From Amblyornis subalaris (Eukaryota; Chordata; Aves; Passeriformes; Ptilonorhynchidae): 64,000 bases of DNA. Both the position numbers and the translations under genes were made by a program. Every line of letters starts with the position of its first letter. The first letter of the stretch is position 1. The DNA lies in the NCBI GenBank assembly GCA_018881555.1, contig JACAXG010000065.1, positions 767,042 through 831,041 on the forward strand, read 5' to 3'. The notes beneath the pieces were generated by a model, which saw nothing but the letters and a program-made list of their open reading frames with translations, did no database searches and was not told where the DNA came from. Shown one piece after another: positions 1 through 13,006 of this stretch.

Positions 1-3000
1 CTTACTGAATGCATTTGCTACAAAGACATCATGGAGAAAAGGAAAAATGGTAACGGTAATATAAAGTAACAAAATACCTGTCCAAATAATGTAGTTTTCA
101 AGCAGAAGTTTTCATTTTTTGTGGTGCAAAAGTTTCCTAAATGGGTTTCTAGATACCTCTTTTAGTAGACTTATTGTAAAGAACGCTTTTTTTTTTTTAA
201 ATAAGTTTTGCCAAAAATAATAGTTCAATAAAAATTCTGTAACCTTTTTTAGTTCTTAATTTAGTGCAGTGGTTGCTCCTAACAGTTGCTACTGAATAGA
301 CTGATAATCACTGCCTGCCCATATGCAGCTAAAAGTTATTTGCACTACAATGAGAAAGGACAGTGATAAATTGGTCAAATCCAATAAAGGAAACACTGAG
401 TGCAAAATTATGCAGAACCTAATTTCAGCAGAAAAGTGACTGAGTACTAAATATTGAGAGTGCTGAGAAAATCTGTGCTGACTATTAAGAATATATANTT
501 TTTCCAGTGAGGAGGAACATGTATATTTTATAGTCAAAGTGACTCTTCAAAAATGCAAATCTCTGGGTCTGGCTTAGAGAGAACATTCATTCCAGAACCA
601 CTTTAGTAAAATGTTTGATATTGAGAATTACAAGCCTAGTTCTCTCTTCTAGTAGTCCTTAATTTTTTTCCTTTTAGTAAATTGATATGAAGCAAAGAAA
701 AAAATCATCAACCTCCAAATTTACAAAGAAACCAAATAGCTTCATTTTAGAATTTTCATTATAGGAATATACATTTCTGAGAAATGCACGAGTTTGTTAA
801 GGGCAATGTCAATGAAAAACTAGAGTCACATTGACATTTCTTGTAGACTTCAAGAGTGTCTCTCAAGGTAGACTAACTAAAGCATGATTAGGCAACCCAA
901 AATGACACTTCCAGTTCAGGTAATGTCCTTTAGATCCCGTCAGAGTAAAATCTCACAGGTATCAACAGGGATCAATAGAGACACTTTGGTACAAAGCATT
1001 CCTAAAAGCATTTCATCAATTTATTTCTGTTAATTTATTTTTTCATTTTGTTTTTAGAGTTTTTTTCATCCTGATTTAATGCATAAGGTTTTACATGAAA
1101 AAAAAAAAGCAAAACTTTAAAATTATTTGTTTCTTTATACAACTTGCTTGAAATAATTGTCATTTGTGACAATTCAATGTATTAACTACATTCCTAGGAA
1201 AAGAGCACATTTATATTACTGCATCACACTGAAACTCTTCGCGTGTTTTTAAGCAAATCAGAAATTTTGAAGTCTGACATTGTGATACCATAGTAGCAGC
1301 CTAACTTTGGGAGAACTTTCTATACTCTGCAAATATTAATCTTATCTCTTCCCCCCACCTCGAAACACAATCCCCCAAAAATTCCTGATTAGAATATCAT
1401 GGGAAAGGAATGAGGTCAGATTTTTTTCCTCAAGCTAAGAAATTATTTCTGAATCCTGAAATCCTCAAGTACTTGCATTGTCCGTTTAATCTTGATAATA
1501 CTAAAGAAGGTATTATTCCTTCTAAGGATGGAGTGATATAGTCTCATTCACAGTGATCTTCCGTGAAAGAATTTGTATGTTAGACTGCAGTCCTCAGGTT
1601 TTTTTACCTTTTTCATCAGAAAAGCTTGGGACTTTTTCACTATGGATTATTTGTCCTTAGAAACAAAGCTTTAATTGAAATATTAATTCCATAACACAAG
1701 ATGAAACACTGCTATTTTTCAATTAAATTTTAATCCAAGACTTTTCTAACAGAACTCATCCAAGTTCTTTTGCTTTATTTGCAACTTTCTAACAAGTCAA
1801 TATCTATGGTTAAATACATATTTTTCAATCTGTGATAGATACCAGGATAATTTTTTTCTGATGTTTAAACCACAACATATTTTTACATACCACAGCCCTC
1901 TTTTATACTGCTTGTTTTGATATTCTACTCTGTCACCTCTAGATTAAATTATTATTCTTATTTTCATCATAAGTGAGCTGCCTGTAACTCACTCAGGTCT
2001 TTTGGAACTTGTATGAGTGGAAGGAGAGCACAACCTGAATCTATTCTACGTTCCACAAAAAAAATGAGATTTTAAACTTTCTTAATATCTGAGGTCTAAT
2101 TGTGTTGTTATTTCAGGTGAAATTCAATGAGAGAAAGACTTGAACTATATCACGGTGTATCAGGTTTTGATATACTAGGAAATTAAGTAGATTATGTATT
2201 TTCAGTAACAAGTCCAAACCATTTTTGGTATTAACCTACAGTGATATATAATGGTAATAATAAGGGTTACTACAACATAAATTAGTCATGAAAGGAGTGC
2301 TTCTTCGTTGAAACAGTTATCATCAATATGTCAAATCCTCTGTAAAATTAGTCTGTGAGTTTAATCAACTACATTGAAAGGAGGAAAAAAGAAAAAATAG
2401 AACTCTTCCTTCACCCAGCATCAATAAAGGTGGGCCAAGTATGCCAGTGAACACCAGTGTGCAATGAAGATTTTGTGCTGGAAGTAAGGAGTGCCACAAG
2501 ACACAGCACCGTAACAACTGGAAAGAATTGATTTATTGAAGTGTCATTGCTAAGGTTTGCTCTCTTTAATCTAGTTAGATACTGAGATCTAAGTGTAGAT
2601 ACTGAGAACCAGACCTGGGGGTAAGGCAGGTTGTACATTTGATTTTTTATTGTAAATCATTGCAGCAGAACAATAATGATGCCAAAAGTAACTGTTTGAT
2701 ACCTAATGGCCTCTGCCAGAGTAAATAATGATTTATTAACATTCATTCAATAAAAACAAGCCCATAAAATTATCATTAATGGAAATCAGTGTCATATGGG
2801 AACCATCATTAGAGTGTCCCAATTTGCATTTCTAACTACAGTAATGAGAATTGTATTCAAGTATATTTACTTTCCTAATCTACAGCTGAAGCTTATTGAA
2901 CCATATTTTTGTTCCAGTAGCCAGCAAAAGAAAAATAGTCATGATATGTCCACGTCATTTTGAGGTTATTGCTGAAGTTTAAAACAAGCTGAATCCTGAT

Positions 3001-6000
3001 GTGTATTCTAAAATAATTCCTCGTAATATATGTACACTGTAGAGTTAAAGCACCATCTAATGCCCTAAACAAAATGTTCTATACACATCTCTCGGCCAGA
3101 GAAGGTTCAAAGTGCACTATCTTGGCAGAGTGCAGCATCATCTAAAGATACTGAAAATATTAATGAATGAGCCAGTTTATGTCACATATTTGGAGTGGTG
3201 AGTACACAATCAGTCAGGACCCATGGCTTTTAATATTTGTAAAACCTTCTAAATACTTCACCATCTATTACAGTTTTCTATAATGTGCATAATATGTCTC
3301 AGTCATTCAGTACTCTTTTATTTATAAGCCTTTAAAAAAAACCTTAAAAGAAGGTTATCACACTTCTTTTCTTTGTTTCCGATATCTTCCTATCACTTGA
3401 ACAGCAAAATGTTGTCTACAAACTCTAAACTCTTTCCAGTGGAGTCTAGGGTGACAATAATATATTAACCACCAATGCTACCAAGCAAAATCATTTATGG
3501 AGCAGTATGTCATAAATGTAAAATAGATTTAATCTGTAGAAAAACAGTGTATCCCCCAGTATTTTATAAATGTGTATACAGCATATGGGTAGGTGCCTTT
3601 AGCATGTCTGAATACCTCCTGAAAGCACCCACTTGAGATAGCATGTCCCAGAATCCCTTCCTGCTTCTTCATTTTGCACTCCTTTTACAGGAATCTTTCA
3701 TTTTCAATTGCCTAGGAAAGAGAGTCTTCCAAAGATCACAGAAGTTCATGAGGTATGATGAGAATAAATCCTTTATATAGCAAGTTGGATGAATAAATCT
3801 TTTTTCCTTCTGTAAATATCAATTTGACATAAACTTGTATTTTCTAACAATTTTTTTTCTTTAACAGAGGACAATGTTACAGTTTATAGCTGTAGGAAAA
3901 TAGTACTTCACTTTCAGAAATCATTGAAAATGTCTTCTGCATTTCATAAACAGTTTGAGGTTTTTTTATTCTGGAAATATTTTTTAGAAATAAAAACACA
4001 TGCAAACTTACTTTTGGTTTTAGTAGAAGAGTATAGGGTTTTTTCCATTTTTTAGTCTCTTCTTCCAGACCAGTACAAAAGATGAAATGCTAATGTTACT
4101 AAGTATAACTGTAGCCAAAAAATGCAGTCCTTTAAGAAAGATAAAATGACAGTGACCAAAATAAACTCTTCAGTGAAAATTTGTTTGCAAATTAGTAAAT
4201 CATCTGTATCATTTGAGTTCCATCCAATGGACTCCATCTACTTTCAGCTTTCCCTTCTTTCACAAAGCCTAGCCTTTGCTGTGCCCTGAGTTTCTTGGTA
4301 CACGATGTCAGAAGTTCCTTCCTAGGATTGTTAGCTCTGAGCAATCCACGTTAAGCACAGGGCCTTTGGTTTGCAGATCAGATTCATCCATCCAACTTTA
4401 ACTCTGTACATGAGACTATGAAAAAAATCTTTGTGGATTTGCTTAATTGTGTGTTAGTGCAGATATTAGGTATTTTAAAGTTCTATGTGTGGAGGCCAAA
4501 ATCACAATATGAAAATATGCCTGGAGTGTTTTATCTCACAAATGTGCTATACAGATGTAGACAAGACCAAGAAAAATATGTGTGTTGCCTTCACAGTTCT
4601 TGAGCATTTTTTAAGACACTATCTTCTATGACTATGGAACGTGATTATCAGCTCAACATGAGACCATGAAAAGTTAAGTATAAAGAAAGAACCTTTTCTG
4701 CTCCTATCTCTGATAAGATATCAAAATATTTTTCTTTCCTTTCTTCTAAGCCTTTTCCTTTTTTTATTCTGTCCTATGTCAAGATTCATTTGTCTGCCTC
4801 ACCAGCCTTCTTTGTTCAAAAGGACTGTGGTATCACTTAATCTTCAATGGCCTCAGGCAAAAAGTTCCTGAGATATTGCTCTGCTTCTAGTATGTTAGAA
4901 CTCCACATATTTGGGTTCTGAATATCTTATTCACTCACCTTTAAAATAGATACCAGATTTCATCATTTACAGTTTAAAACAAGATATTATTAAGGACTAA
5001 ATTGAAACATGAAAGACAAGGATAAAACTGACCATATATTTTGCTACAAAATTGCAGCATGCATGCCCAGCAACCTGACAGACCAGGTTATATTCCTCAA
5101 AACAATATGTATTCATCACATTTCTATTACATATCCATTACATTTCCCGAATACATGCATGTAGGCTAATAATTTCCGTGAACTTATTTGGATACGAGTA
5201 AAGGTCTTTTGAGGGTCTTTGGTGGTCTCTTGGGAACATCCCATTCCTAAAATTCCCTTTTGTGGTCCCAGATCTTCTGATGAACCTTCTTTCCAGGAGA
5301 GTATCTCAAATATGTGGTCAGGTTATGATGCACTTCTCTTACCATTCTTTACTCCAGCACTCTACCTCTGTTCTCAAAACTAAGACCTCTCTAGTACATA
5401 TCGATCACTAATATACATAAATAGGGAAGCATTAGCTAGCACAAGACTTACTAGTCACAGTTGCAGGAAGTTAACACAAGGCCACATTAATCTCTGGTAT
5501 TTGTGCTAAACACTGTATGGTACAAAACTAAGCATTAAAAACGAATTAAGGGATCATACACTATTGTGCTAAAGTTAGAAGAATTTTCCAACATCTTCCC
5601 CCACTAATGCATAGAATTTTTATAGAAATATAACCTGTTCAGTAACATTACCTTTTGCTTTCTTCAGGCAACATAAAGATTAAAAAAAAAATTCAACAGA
5701 TTGCAAATGTCATTGTATTACATTAGCATTCCACTATTTAAAAAACCAAATCTTTTTATTACAGAGTGTGTAACAGAGGAGTTTTCCATTCAGTCAAGAT
5801 GTGACAGGCTAAAATGAGGAATGAGACCTTACTCCTTTGTTCCTGTCAAGTTGTGCTGTCAATGAGAAGCTGGCAGAAAGAAAGTCTCCAGGTGGTATAA
5901 AGCTCTCATAGTAACAAGTCCATAAAATAGCTCTGACCTAACTCTTCACCCACATACGAGCATCAGCAGTATTGCCAGCTCTAAATGTCCAGAAATACCA

Positions 6001-9000
6001 AATCAGTTTTCAAGGAGTTTTTGAAGTCTTTTATTTTTCAGTGTTGCTCTTAGGATTCAATATTGTTCAGTCGAGATTAAAGTTTCTTAAGCCAGGAGGA
6101 CTGAGAAAATCTCTTTTTAATAAAGGAAAGCTGTTAATCTGTTAAATTAATCCAAGTGTTTCTTAAGGCTCACAAGACAAATAATAAGAATGTGAGAGTT
6201 AATGATGCAAAGTCAGAAGGAAAGAGTTGTGTTACAGTCAAATCCTAACAGAATATTTCTGCCCTAAATTTGCAGACATGACTGTTGGTTATTTTTTTCC
6301 AGAATAGCTGATTTAATAAATCCCAATTTTCTGTGTTTTCTGGAACTATTTGTAAGTCCTCATGATAAACACATTGAGGGAAATTATCTTTTTTTTTCCC
6401 TCACCAGGTTATTTTTCAAACAGAAATGTTCCCTGACTGTTCACATGCAGGTGTAAAAACTGGTGTATTAGCACAATGAAACGTGTGATGAAAATAGTGC
6501 TTGGCAGGGGCTGAATCTGCTCTGTTGGTGAATCTGCAGCTACACCAAATCATTATTGGCCAGTTTAAATTTTTATGGGTCTACTATTTATGTGACATTT
6601 TACTGCTGTAGTCTGATGAACAGTTAGTGATGAACTTTGGTTTCATAATTTATAACTCCTTTTAGNAAGTAACTGTACATTTAAACTCACCGAAGGACTC
6701 TGTAGAACTATCATCTCTTAAACTGTATAGCAGCTTTATATAATGCAGGTTGCTTTACAGGGCATACATTACATCATGATGAATAACACATTTCAGACTC
6801 CGTCTTCTTTCTTCTCCACTTTTTCTCCTCTCTTGTTTATGTTCTTTACAACTTCATATAATCCTTAATGTATGTTTCACCCGCTAGCAGTAAAAGTTTT
6901 TAAATATGAGAGGACAAACACTGGGCTGCATAGAGAATATTCGGTGTTAACTAACTTTTTTGGCTCAAAAATACTACTATTCTTGTTTGGATATCTAAAA
7001 GAGCATCAAAGCCCAGAGTGAAAGGTGAGTCAGAGTGGAAGATAAGTTTCAGACAAAAATTCCTATCTGTCAAATTTTAAGAGATCAAATTGGCACTAAA
7101 AAATCAAAACATATAAAAAATAATCTCTACTGATGAGCAGGGATTTTTCACAGGTTTGCTATTGTTTTACTACAGATCTATTTAATGAGGACCAACACAG
7201 CTGAAGTAGTATTAAGAAAAAAAAAAATTTCCTTTCAATGGTAAATTAAAAAGAAATGGTAGGACATTTCCTGAAAAACTGGAAATCCTCTATGAACTGC
7301 TTCACTACCCACATTTAATATACACTATCTGACATTAATAAAAGCCACCTGCAATAATAAATTGTGCAGTTAGGCCACTATAAAAATAAAGTAATGCATA
7401 ATTTAAGAAAATCAGCATGTTATTGACATTAGAACTAATCAGGAATCAAAATGGGTTTCCAACAGCCATCAGCTGAATTTACTTCTGGCTTTATTTGAAT
7501 TGATATGTTCCTTGAAATGTTTGGGGGTTTTTTAATAAATCAGGAATTTCTAATAGAATCCTTTCCAATGCAATGTTTTCAACCAGCTCTAAGAGATATT
7601 GTGATTTTTAAAATTTTCTTGTCATAATAAATCTTCATTCTTTTCATTAGATTACTAATATTAATAATTAAAAAATGGGAAAAAAAAAGAAAGATAAGAA
7701 ATCTAGACCAACTAGAAACTTTCTAGTGTATAGAATAGAAACTGCAGTATTGTACTTGCAGCTGGGCCAGGCACACACATAGACACAGATTTACTAAAAA
7801 TACAGATATTCATTTTGTCATGTTTAAGATGAAGCTAGTAGTAAAGCAACAACTTAGTGTTTCGTGTCCCAGAAGCCTGGTCCAACAGCTTTCCTGTGGG
7901 TGCTGCAAGTAGTTCCCTGGGAAGTGTGCTCGCTGCACACACCTAGTAGGATTTCCTCAGGGTCTTAGCTGCCAGTTCAAGCAAGGACATAAATAAACCA
8001 GTGACCTTACATCTGTCCTATATAACTGTTAAGTTGTTGAAATAATTTGAATGTAAGCATGGGGACCTGAATATGTATGGTCTTGCTTTTATTTAAAAAT
8101 TACCTTGATTTATTTAAAGGTGCAGTAAGAAACTCTCATGCAAACATCCTTTATGAATAGAGTTGTTTTCTTCTGTGAAAATTTCATATAATAGCTTAAA
8201 TGACCAAAAAGGAGGAAATTCTCTCCATGGAGAGGACACGTGCAGCATGTCATGGGAAAGTCATTCAGGGTTGATCTGATGCTTTGTGAATATGGGGTTC
8301 TCAGCATCTGAAGCAAAGTAAAATTCGTTCACTATCCGTATTTGCATTCTGTCCTAATAAGACAACTATTTTATTGCACTATTTGTTTTTGGACCGTACT
8401 TGTTAAGGCAAAGAAAGAACTCTGCACCTTCAGTTTCTCCCTCTCTCACCATGCAGCCTGGTACAGAGCACATGGGCTAGCTCTGCTTCTTTCAAACTTT
8501 TAAATCTCTCACTAGGCATTGGATCTTGCCGTAACACACAAAAATATGAGGAAGCACATATTTTCTCCATCTTTCTAGTGGCCAAAACTTTCAAGTGGGT
8601 GTGGCTGTAATTCTTTTTCTTACTGCTGAGACAGCCTCACGTATTGAGCAGCCCAAGATTTTTCTCAGCTTGGCATGCTAACAGAGCTGTGGAGGAATTT
8701 GTTGTAACGGGGTAAATTTTGCAATGTAAGTCACTCTAGAAAACTGAAAAAAATGTGATTCACCATAACTGAGCAAAAATTACACGTATTCTGTTTGGTA
8801 CCAGTCCAGTTTCTTCAACCAAAGTCAGTTGAAGCACACAAAAAATATTTACTGTAGACTTACTTAAAATATTTGAAACTATTTGCATTATTTCCTACAT
8901 AAACAGTGCCTCTGGAGTTAGACAGCAAATGATGTCTCTGGCAACAAATAACCAATAATTACTTTTTTCCTGAAACCACAGTAATGTTCTTAATAATGCA

Positions 9001-9900
9001 GCCACTTTTGTGTTAAAATTTCATGAGCTTGATTGTAATTATTCTTCAGTTTGTGCCAGTCTCAGCTCTACAGTACACTCTACAAGGCCTGATCCAGACC
9101 TAAAAATAGCATCAGCTGTGACTGCTTTGTCTTTTTTTGACACTAGAAGAGTGTAAATATGGATGGAAATTCCATTCCTATGTTGTTAAAATGTTGCCAG
9201 TTATGCACAATTACCACATTTGATTTAAAGATGTTCTCTGCTCATTTTTTTCCCCTAAAACTCACCAAGTGAATAATGAAACAAAAACCTCTAGACAGCC
9301 TTTTAATAAGAAGAGCCAGCTTTTGGGATTTACTTGGGGTCAGGGGAGAAGTTGTGGCCTCAGCACAGAATTGCAAGTTCCCAGCAGAACCCCATTGAAA
9401 ATACGCATGTCATGGACTTGGCTGCTGACCTGAGAAGGAACTGATTTCTAGTCCTTCATGTAATCGGTAGAAGAGTAGAAGCCCAGACTTTCTCTTCCTG
9501 GGGCACTGGACACAGTTTCCTCAACTAGAAAAGCTGAAGTAGGCTGTAACAATCTCTGTTGGCTGAGTTAGCATCTTACAAGCTAAAATCCTGGACATTT
9601 CTCAGTATTTCACAGCACTTAAATGGGAATTTAAGATTAAATATAACCAGATCTTATCACAGAGTTTTCTTCTTTTATTTGTGGAAATATATGTTACACA
9701 TTTGAGCAAGTTGTGTGTCTTGAGTCTTGAATTGGTTTCCATTCCGATAGGAGTGGTGTGGGATCTTCTTCCTCCCTGCCTTACTTTTCACAAGTAAACA
9801 ACTTTTGCTAAGATTTTTAATTTATCTCTTAACTTGCCTCTTAAGGGATTTCTTGAAATTTGGAACACTTCAACTATGTTTATTTTTTAAATAATTCTTT
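1..9900. other. AT-rich noncoding stretch without recognised genes or repeats
   Basis: I see no supported gene, CR1 or LTR in this stretch. Open frames are short (82 codons or fewer), AT-biased and resemble nothing I know. Minor features are poly-A and poly-T runs, a 12-bp direct repeat (TAGATACTGAGA at 2576-2587 and 2596-2607) and isolated ambiguous bases at 498 and 6666. An exon-like segment flanked by AG and GT at 3691-3752 is discussed under findings. Old, unrecognisable repeats or conserved noncoding elements could be present; seeing them would need alignment. Confidence 0.7.
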
Positions 9901-9905
9901 ATCGT

Positions 9906-10531
9906 TGTCCTGGTTCTACCTGGGATAGAGTTAATTTTCTTGTTATTAGTAGCTGGTACAGTGCTGTGTTTTGAATTCAATATGAAAATAATGTTGAAAA
10001 CACACTGATTTTTCAGTTGTTGCAAAGTAGAGCTTTCCCTAAGTCAAGAACTTTCATTTTCCCATCCTCTGCCAGTGAGGAGGTGCACAGGTGGCTGGGA
10101 GGAACCATGGCCAGGACAGGTAAGCCGAACTGACCAAAGGCATATTCCATACTATAGAACATGTTGCCCAAGATATATATATATATATATATACATATAT
10201 ATACACATATATATGTGGAGGAAGCTGGCTGGGAGCCACCGATCCCTCCTTGGGGACCGGATGGGCATCAGTCAGTGGGTTGGTGTGCAATTTTATTTTG
10301 CATCACTTGTACCTCTTAAGTTTTATTCCTCTCTCTTCTTTACATTAAAATTTGTTGTAGTAGTAGTATCTAATTATTATTGTCATATTTTATATTTTGT
10401 TACAAATCTTAAATTGTTCTTAGCTCACCTTTTCTTTCCACTTCTCCTTTCCACCGGGGGTGGGAAGGGCAGGGAGTAAGTAAATGAGCAGCCATGTGTA
10501 CTTTGTTGCCAGATGGAGTTAAGTCATGAGA
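9906..10531 (+). mobile_element. Solo LTR A of an endogenous retrovirus (passerine family starting TGTCCTGGTT)
   Basis: This is a 626-bp retroviral LTR. It begins TGTCCTGGTTCTACCTGGG, carries a TA-rich TATA-type segment at 10173-10214, an ATTAAA polyadenylation-type signal at 10344-10349, and a purine-rich GGGGGTGGG stretch near the 3' end. The order TATA, then ATTAAA, then 3' end sets the plus orientation. The flanks ATCGT (9901-9905) and ATAGT (10532-10536) form a 5-bp target-site duplication with one mismatch, and the last bases have drifted from the usual CA. No internal retroviral sequence is attached, so it is a solo LTR. The family is recognised from memory of songbird repeats; its class (ERVL or ERVK-like) is uncertain. 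A 134-codon frame across it is a chance frame. Confidence 0.88.
10173..10214. repeat. (TA)n-type microsatellite inside LTR A
   Basis: About 42 bases of AT and TA dinucleotides with occasional C interruptions. It sits where related LTRs, as I remember them, have a short TATA box. It therefore looks like a microsatellite that grew out of the promoter element after insertion. Confidence 0.85.
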
Positions 10532-10536
10532 ATAGT

Positions 10537-11815
10537 TTAATTCTTGAAGATAACATTGGGAAAAAAGAGCAAATAGAATCATTGTCTTACAGAGTGTTCT
10601 GCAATGGGAGGTGCTGGTCCATTATAGTCCCCATAAGAAAGGCAAGCAGAGTCTGTAAGGTATCATTTTAAATGTCATTTATTAGAATTAAAACTATAAG
10701 AAAAGGATAACACAGATTCCCTTACATTCCCTTAGTTGCTGACAACCCACATGCAGCATGCAATGCAGATCCTGTCCAAAGAAGACAGTTTCCTCTTTTG
10801 ATCAGTTGAGCTATTATTGGATTTTCTTACAAGGAGATGACTCGATCTATCATTTCTACAATCAAACAGAAGTGATGGTCACAGGAGAACTTCTTGCTGT
10901 CCTTTTAGCTAAAGGCAAGGCCACACAGATGGTGTACTCACCGTCTGGCTGAGGTCATCCTGTGGCCAAGGGTTTGTGCCACACCACACAGTCCCGAGGG
11001 CATTCTGGATGGACAGTATGGCACAGCATGGGCCTGGACATACTCGGGGTTAGCTTATGTGGATCACTAACAACTTGGTATGCAATGGTCTTCAAGTCAG
11101 GATGAATACATAAGGGAAGGTGGAGCATCTGTTGAAAAGCCAAAGCTAGTGACAGAAACAGGAATACAGAAGAAAATGCCTAAAAAGGAAAAAAGAAAGC
11201 ACTCTGAGAGTTATCCAGGTGGAACAATGGATACTTAATTTTCAAGCTATCACTTTTACAGATACTGTTTTGCAAAATAGGAACAGTATCAAAATTCTTT
11301 TAACTTGCACAACTCTTTTAAGTGGGCTTTTCATTTTATTCCTAGCATATTGAATTGAGATTGCTTACTACAGAAAATCAAGCTATTTCACATGGAACAA
11401 TCTGCCTTTAAAGGGTGATATAATCTTTAGGTTCAATTCAATGAAAGTGTACACATATGCCTATCTTTAAATACAGGTCAAATAATCTATTAAACATTTC
11501 CACTGATAACTTTCTGCATTTATTTCACCTGATACTTATACAGCTAATCAAATTGACATTTCATTCCAATCACTGAAACTTCAATTGCATTTTGCTATTC
11601 ATACATTAAAAGCTTTGTTGACTGGGAGATCGGGTATGCGAGATAATGTAAAGGAACAAGTGAAAGTAATGATTTCAAGTCCAGTAAGGTCGATTTTAAA
11701 GGACAGAAGAGCAGTTTCAGTTAAGCAGCTTTGGACCACAGTGTGTTTAGCTTCTCTGCAAATCCATTCTAAGCACGTGTATGTTCTCTATATATTCTAC
11801 ATTTATTATTACCTT
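10537..11815. other. Noncoding stretch between LTR A and LTR B, possibly an unrecognised repeat remnant
   Basis: No gene is supported here. The part from about 10590 to 11150 is less AT-rich than its surroundings. On the minus strand it has an AATAAA-like signal near 10680 and an end resembling an LTR terminus near 10597. I could not find a matching opposite end or target-site duplication, so I do not call an LTR. Frames at 10758-10952 (+) and 10955-11143 (-) resemble no protein I know. Confidence 0.4.
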
Positions 11816-11820
11816 GTCTT

Positions 11821-12777
11821 TTTGGTGGCTTGACCCTGGCTGGATGCCCGGTATGCACCGAAGCCACTCTCACTCTCCTCCTCCACTGGACAGGGGACGG
11901 AAAATATAATGAAAGGCTCATGAGTTGAGATAAGGTCTGGGAGAGAGGTCACTCACCAAATACCATCACGGGCAAAACAGACTTTACTTAGGCAAATTAG
12001 TTGAATTTATTACCAATCAGAATTAGAGCAGGATAATGAGAAGTAAAACAAATCCTAAAAACACCTTCCCCCCACCCTGCCCTTCATCACATGCCTAACT
12101 TTATTTCCAATTCTCTACCTCCTCCTCTCTCCACGACAGCACAGGGAGATGGGGAATGAGGTTTAAAATCAGTTCAACACGTGGTTTCTGCAGCTGCTTC
12201 CTCCTCAAGGAGAGGAGTCCTCCCCCTGCTCCAGTCCCTCTCCTGCTCCTCTCCCTCCTATGGGAGACTGTCCTCCACAAACTTCTCCAACGTGAGTCCA
12301 TCCCATGGGCTGCAGTTCTTCACAAACTGCTCCAACATGGGTCCCTTTTTTTCCACAGACTGCAGGTGGCTCTCGACTCTACCATAGATCTCCACAGGCT
12401 GCAGGGAGACAGCTTGCCATGGTCTTCACCATGGGCTGCAGAGGAATCTCAACTCCAGCTCCTGGAGCACCTCTTTCCCCCTCTCTCTCCTTCTTTACTG
12501 ATCTCGGTATCTTCAGAGTTGTTTCTCTCACATATTCTCACTCCTCTCTGGCCACAATTTCATCTCTGCAACAGTGTTTTTTTTCTTCTTAAATACGTTA
12601 TCACAGAGCCATTGCTACCATCTCTGATGGGCTCAGCCTTGGCCAGCAGTAGGTCTGTCCTGGAGCTGGCTGGCACTGGCTCTGCCAGACATGGGGAAAG
12701 CTTCTGGCAGCTTCTCACAGAAGCTACCCCTGTAAGCACGCACCACGACCAGAACCTTGCCATGCAATCCCAATACA
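11821..12777 (-). mobile_element. Solo LTR B of an endogenous retrovirus (passerine family starting TGTATTGGG)
   Basis: This 957-bp LTR lies on the minus strand. Read on that strand it starts TGTATTGGGATTGC (from 12777), has a TATTTAAG promoter-like motif near 12592, and has AATAAA at 12006-12011 about 190 bases before its end. The 5-bp target-site duplication GTCTT is exact at 11816-11820 and 12778-12782, which fixes both boundaries. There is no internal region, so it is a solo LTR. The middle (about 12270-12460) holds degenerate repeats of a CTGCTCCAACATGGGTCC-like unit; fuller copies of this family, as I recall them, carry more units, so this copy looks contracted. The 266-codon plus-strand frame (12156-12956) is antisense to the LTR and continues past its edge, so I do not call it a gene. 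The 3' part is related to fragment H at 46301-46570. Confidence 0.92.
12006..12011 (-). promoter_or_regulatory. Polyadenylation signal AATAAA of LTR B
   Basis: TTTATT on the plus strand gives AATAAA on the minus strand, about 190 bases upstream of the LTR's 3' edge. The same AATTTATT context recurs in the related fragment H near 46458, which supports it as an inherited LTR element. Confidence 0.7.
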
Positions 12778-13006
12778 GTCTTGTAATTCACCTATTCTGT
12801 ATTCACAGAGTTTATCCTCTGTGCTATTATTACTGGATCCGTACTGGCTTAAATGACCTGATATTACCGTTGATTTTATATATTATCACAAAACATGACA
12901 CCTTATTTTGCTGTATGAATAGAATAAGGGTAAAGAATCAGTTCAGAGGAGTTTAACGAAAACACAGAGGATAAGCTCTGATAGGTGAATTACAAGACTG
13001 TATTGG
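12770..13006. repeat. Foldback (inverted duplication) spanning the LTR B edge
   Basis: The left arm 12770-12823 and right arm 12963-13006 are inverted copies separated by 139 bases. The outer 26 bases (12770-12795 and 12981-13006) are perfectly complementary. The inner 18 bases (12806-12823 and 12963-12980) match at 17 positions. The left arm has 10 extra bases at 12796-12805. The outer match includes the last 8 bases of LTR B, the GTCTT target duplication and the following flank. The duplication therefore copied an LTR-flank junction and must be later than the insertion. A template-switch event is the likely origin. Confidence 0.9.

Noticed and set aside
10075..10479. 134-codon plus-strand frame
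   Set aside because: It lies within LTR A and its middle is encoded by the TA microsatellite (alternating Tyr-Ile).
10590..11150. Possible additional LTR on the minus strand
   Set aside because: An AATAAA-like signal and one plausible end are present, but I found no partner terminus or target duplication.
12156..12956. 266-codon plus-strand open frame, the longest in the window
   Set aside because: It runs antisense through solo LTR B and out past its exact boundary into the foldback. Its composition follows the LTR's CT-rich repeats. No protein family is recognisable.
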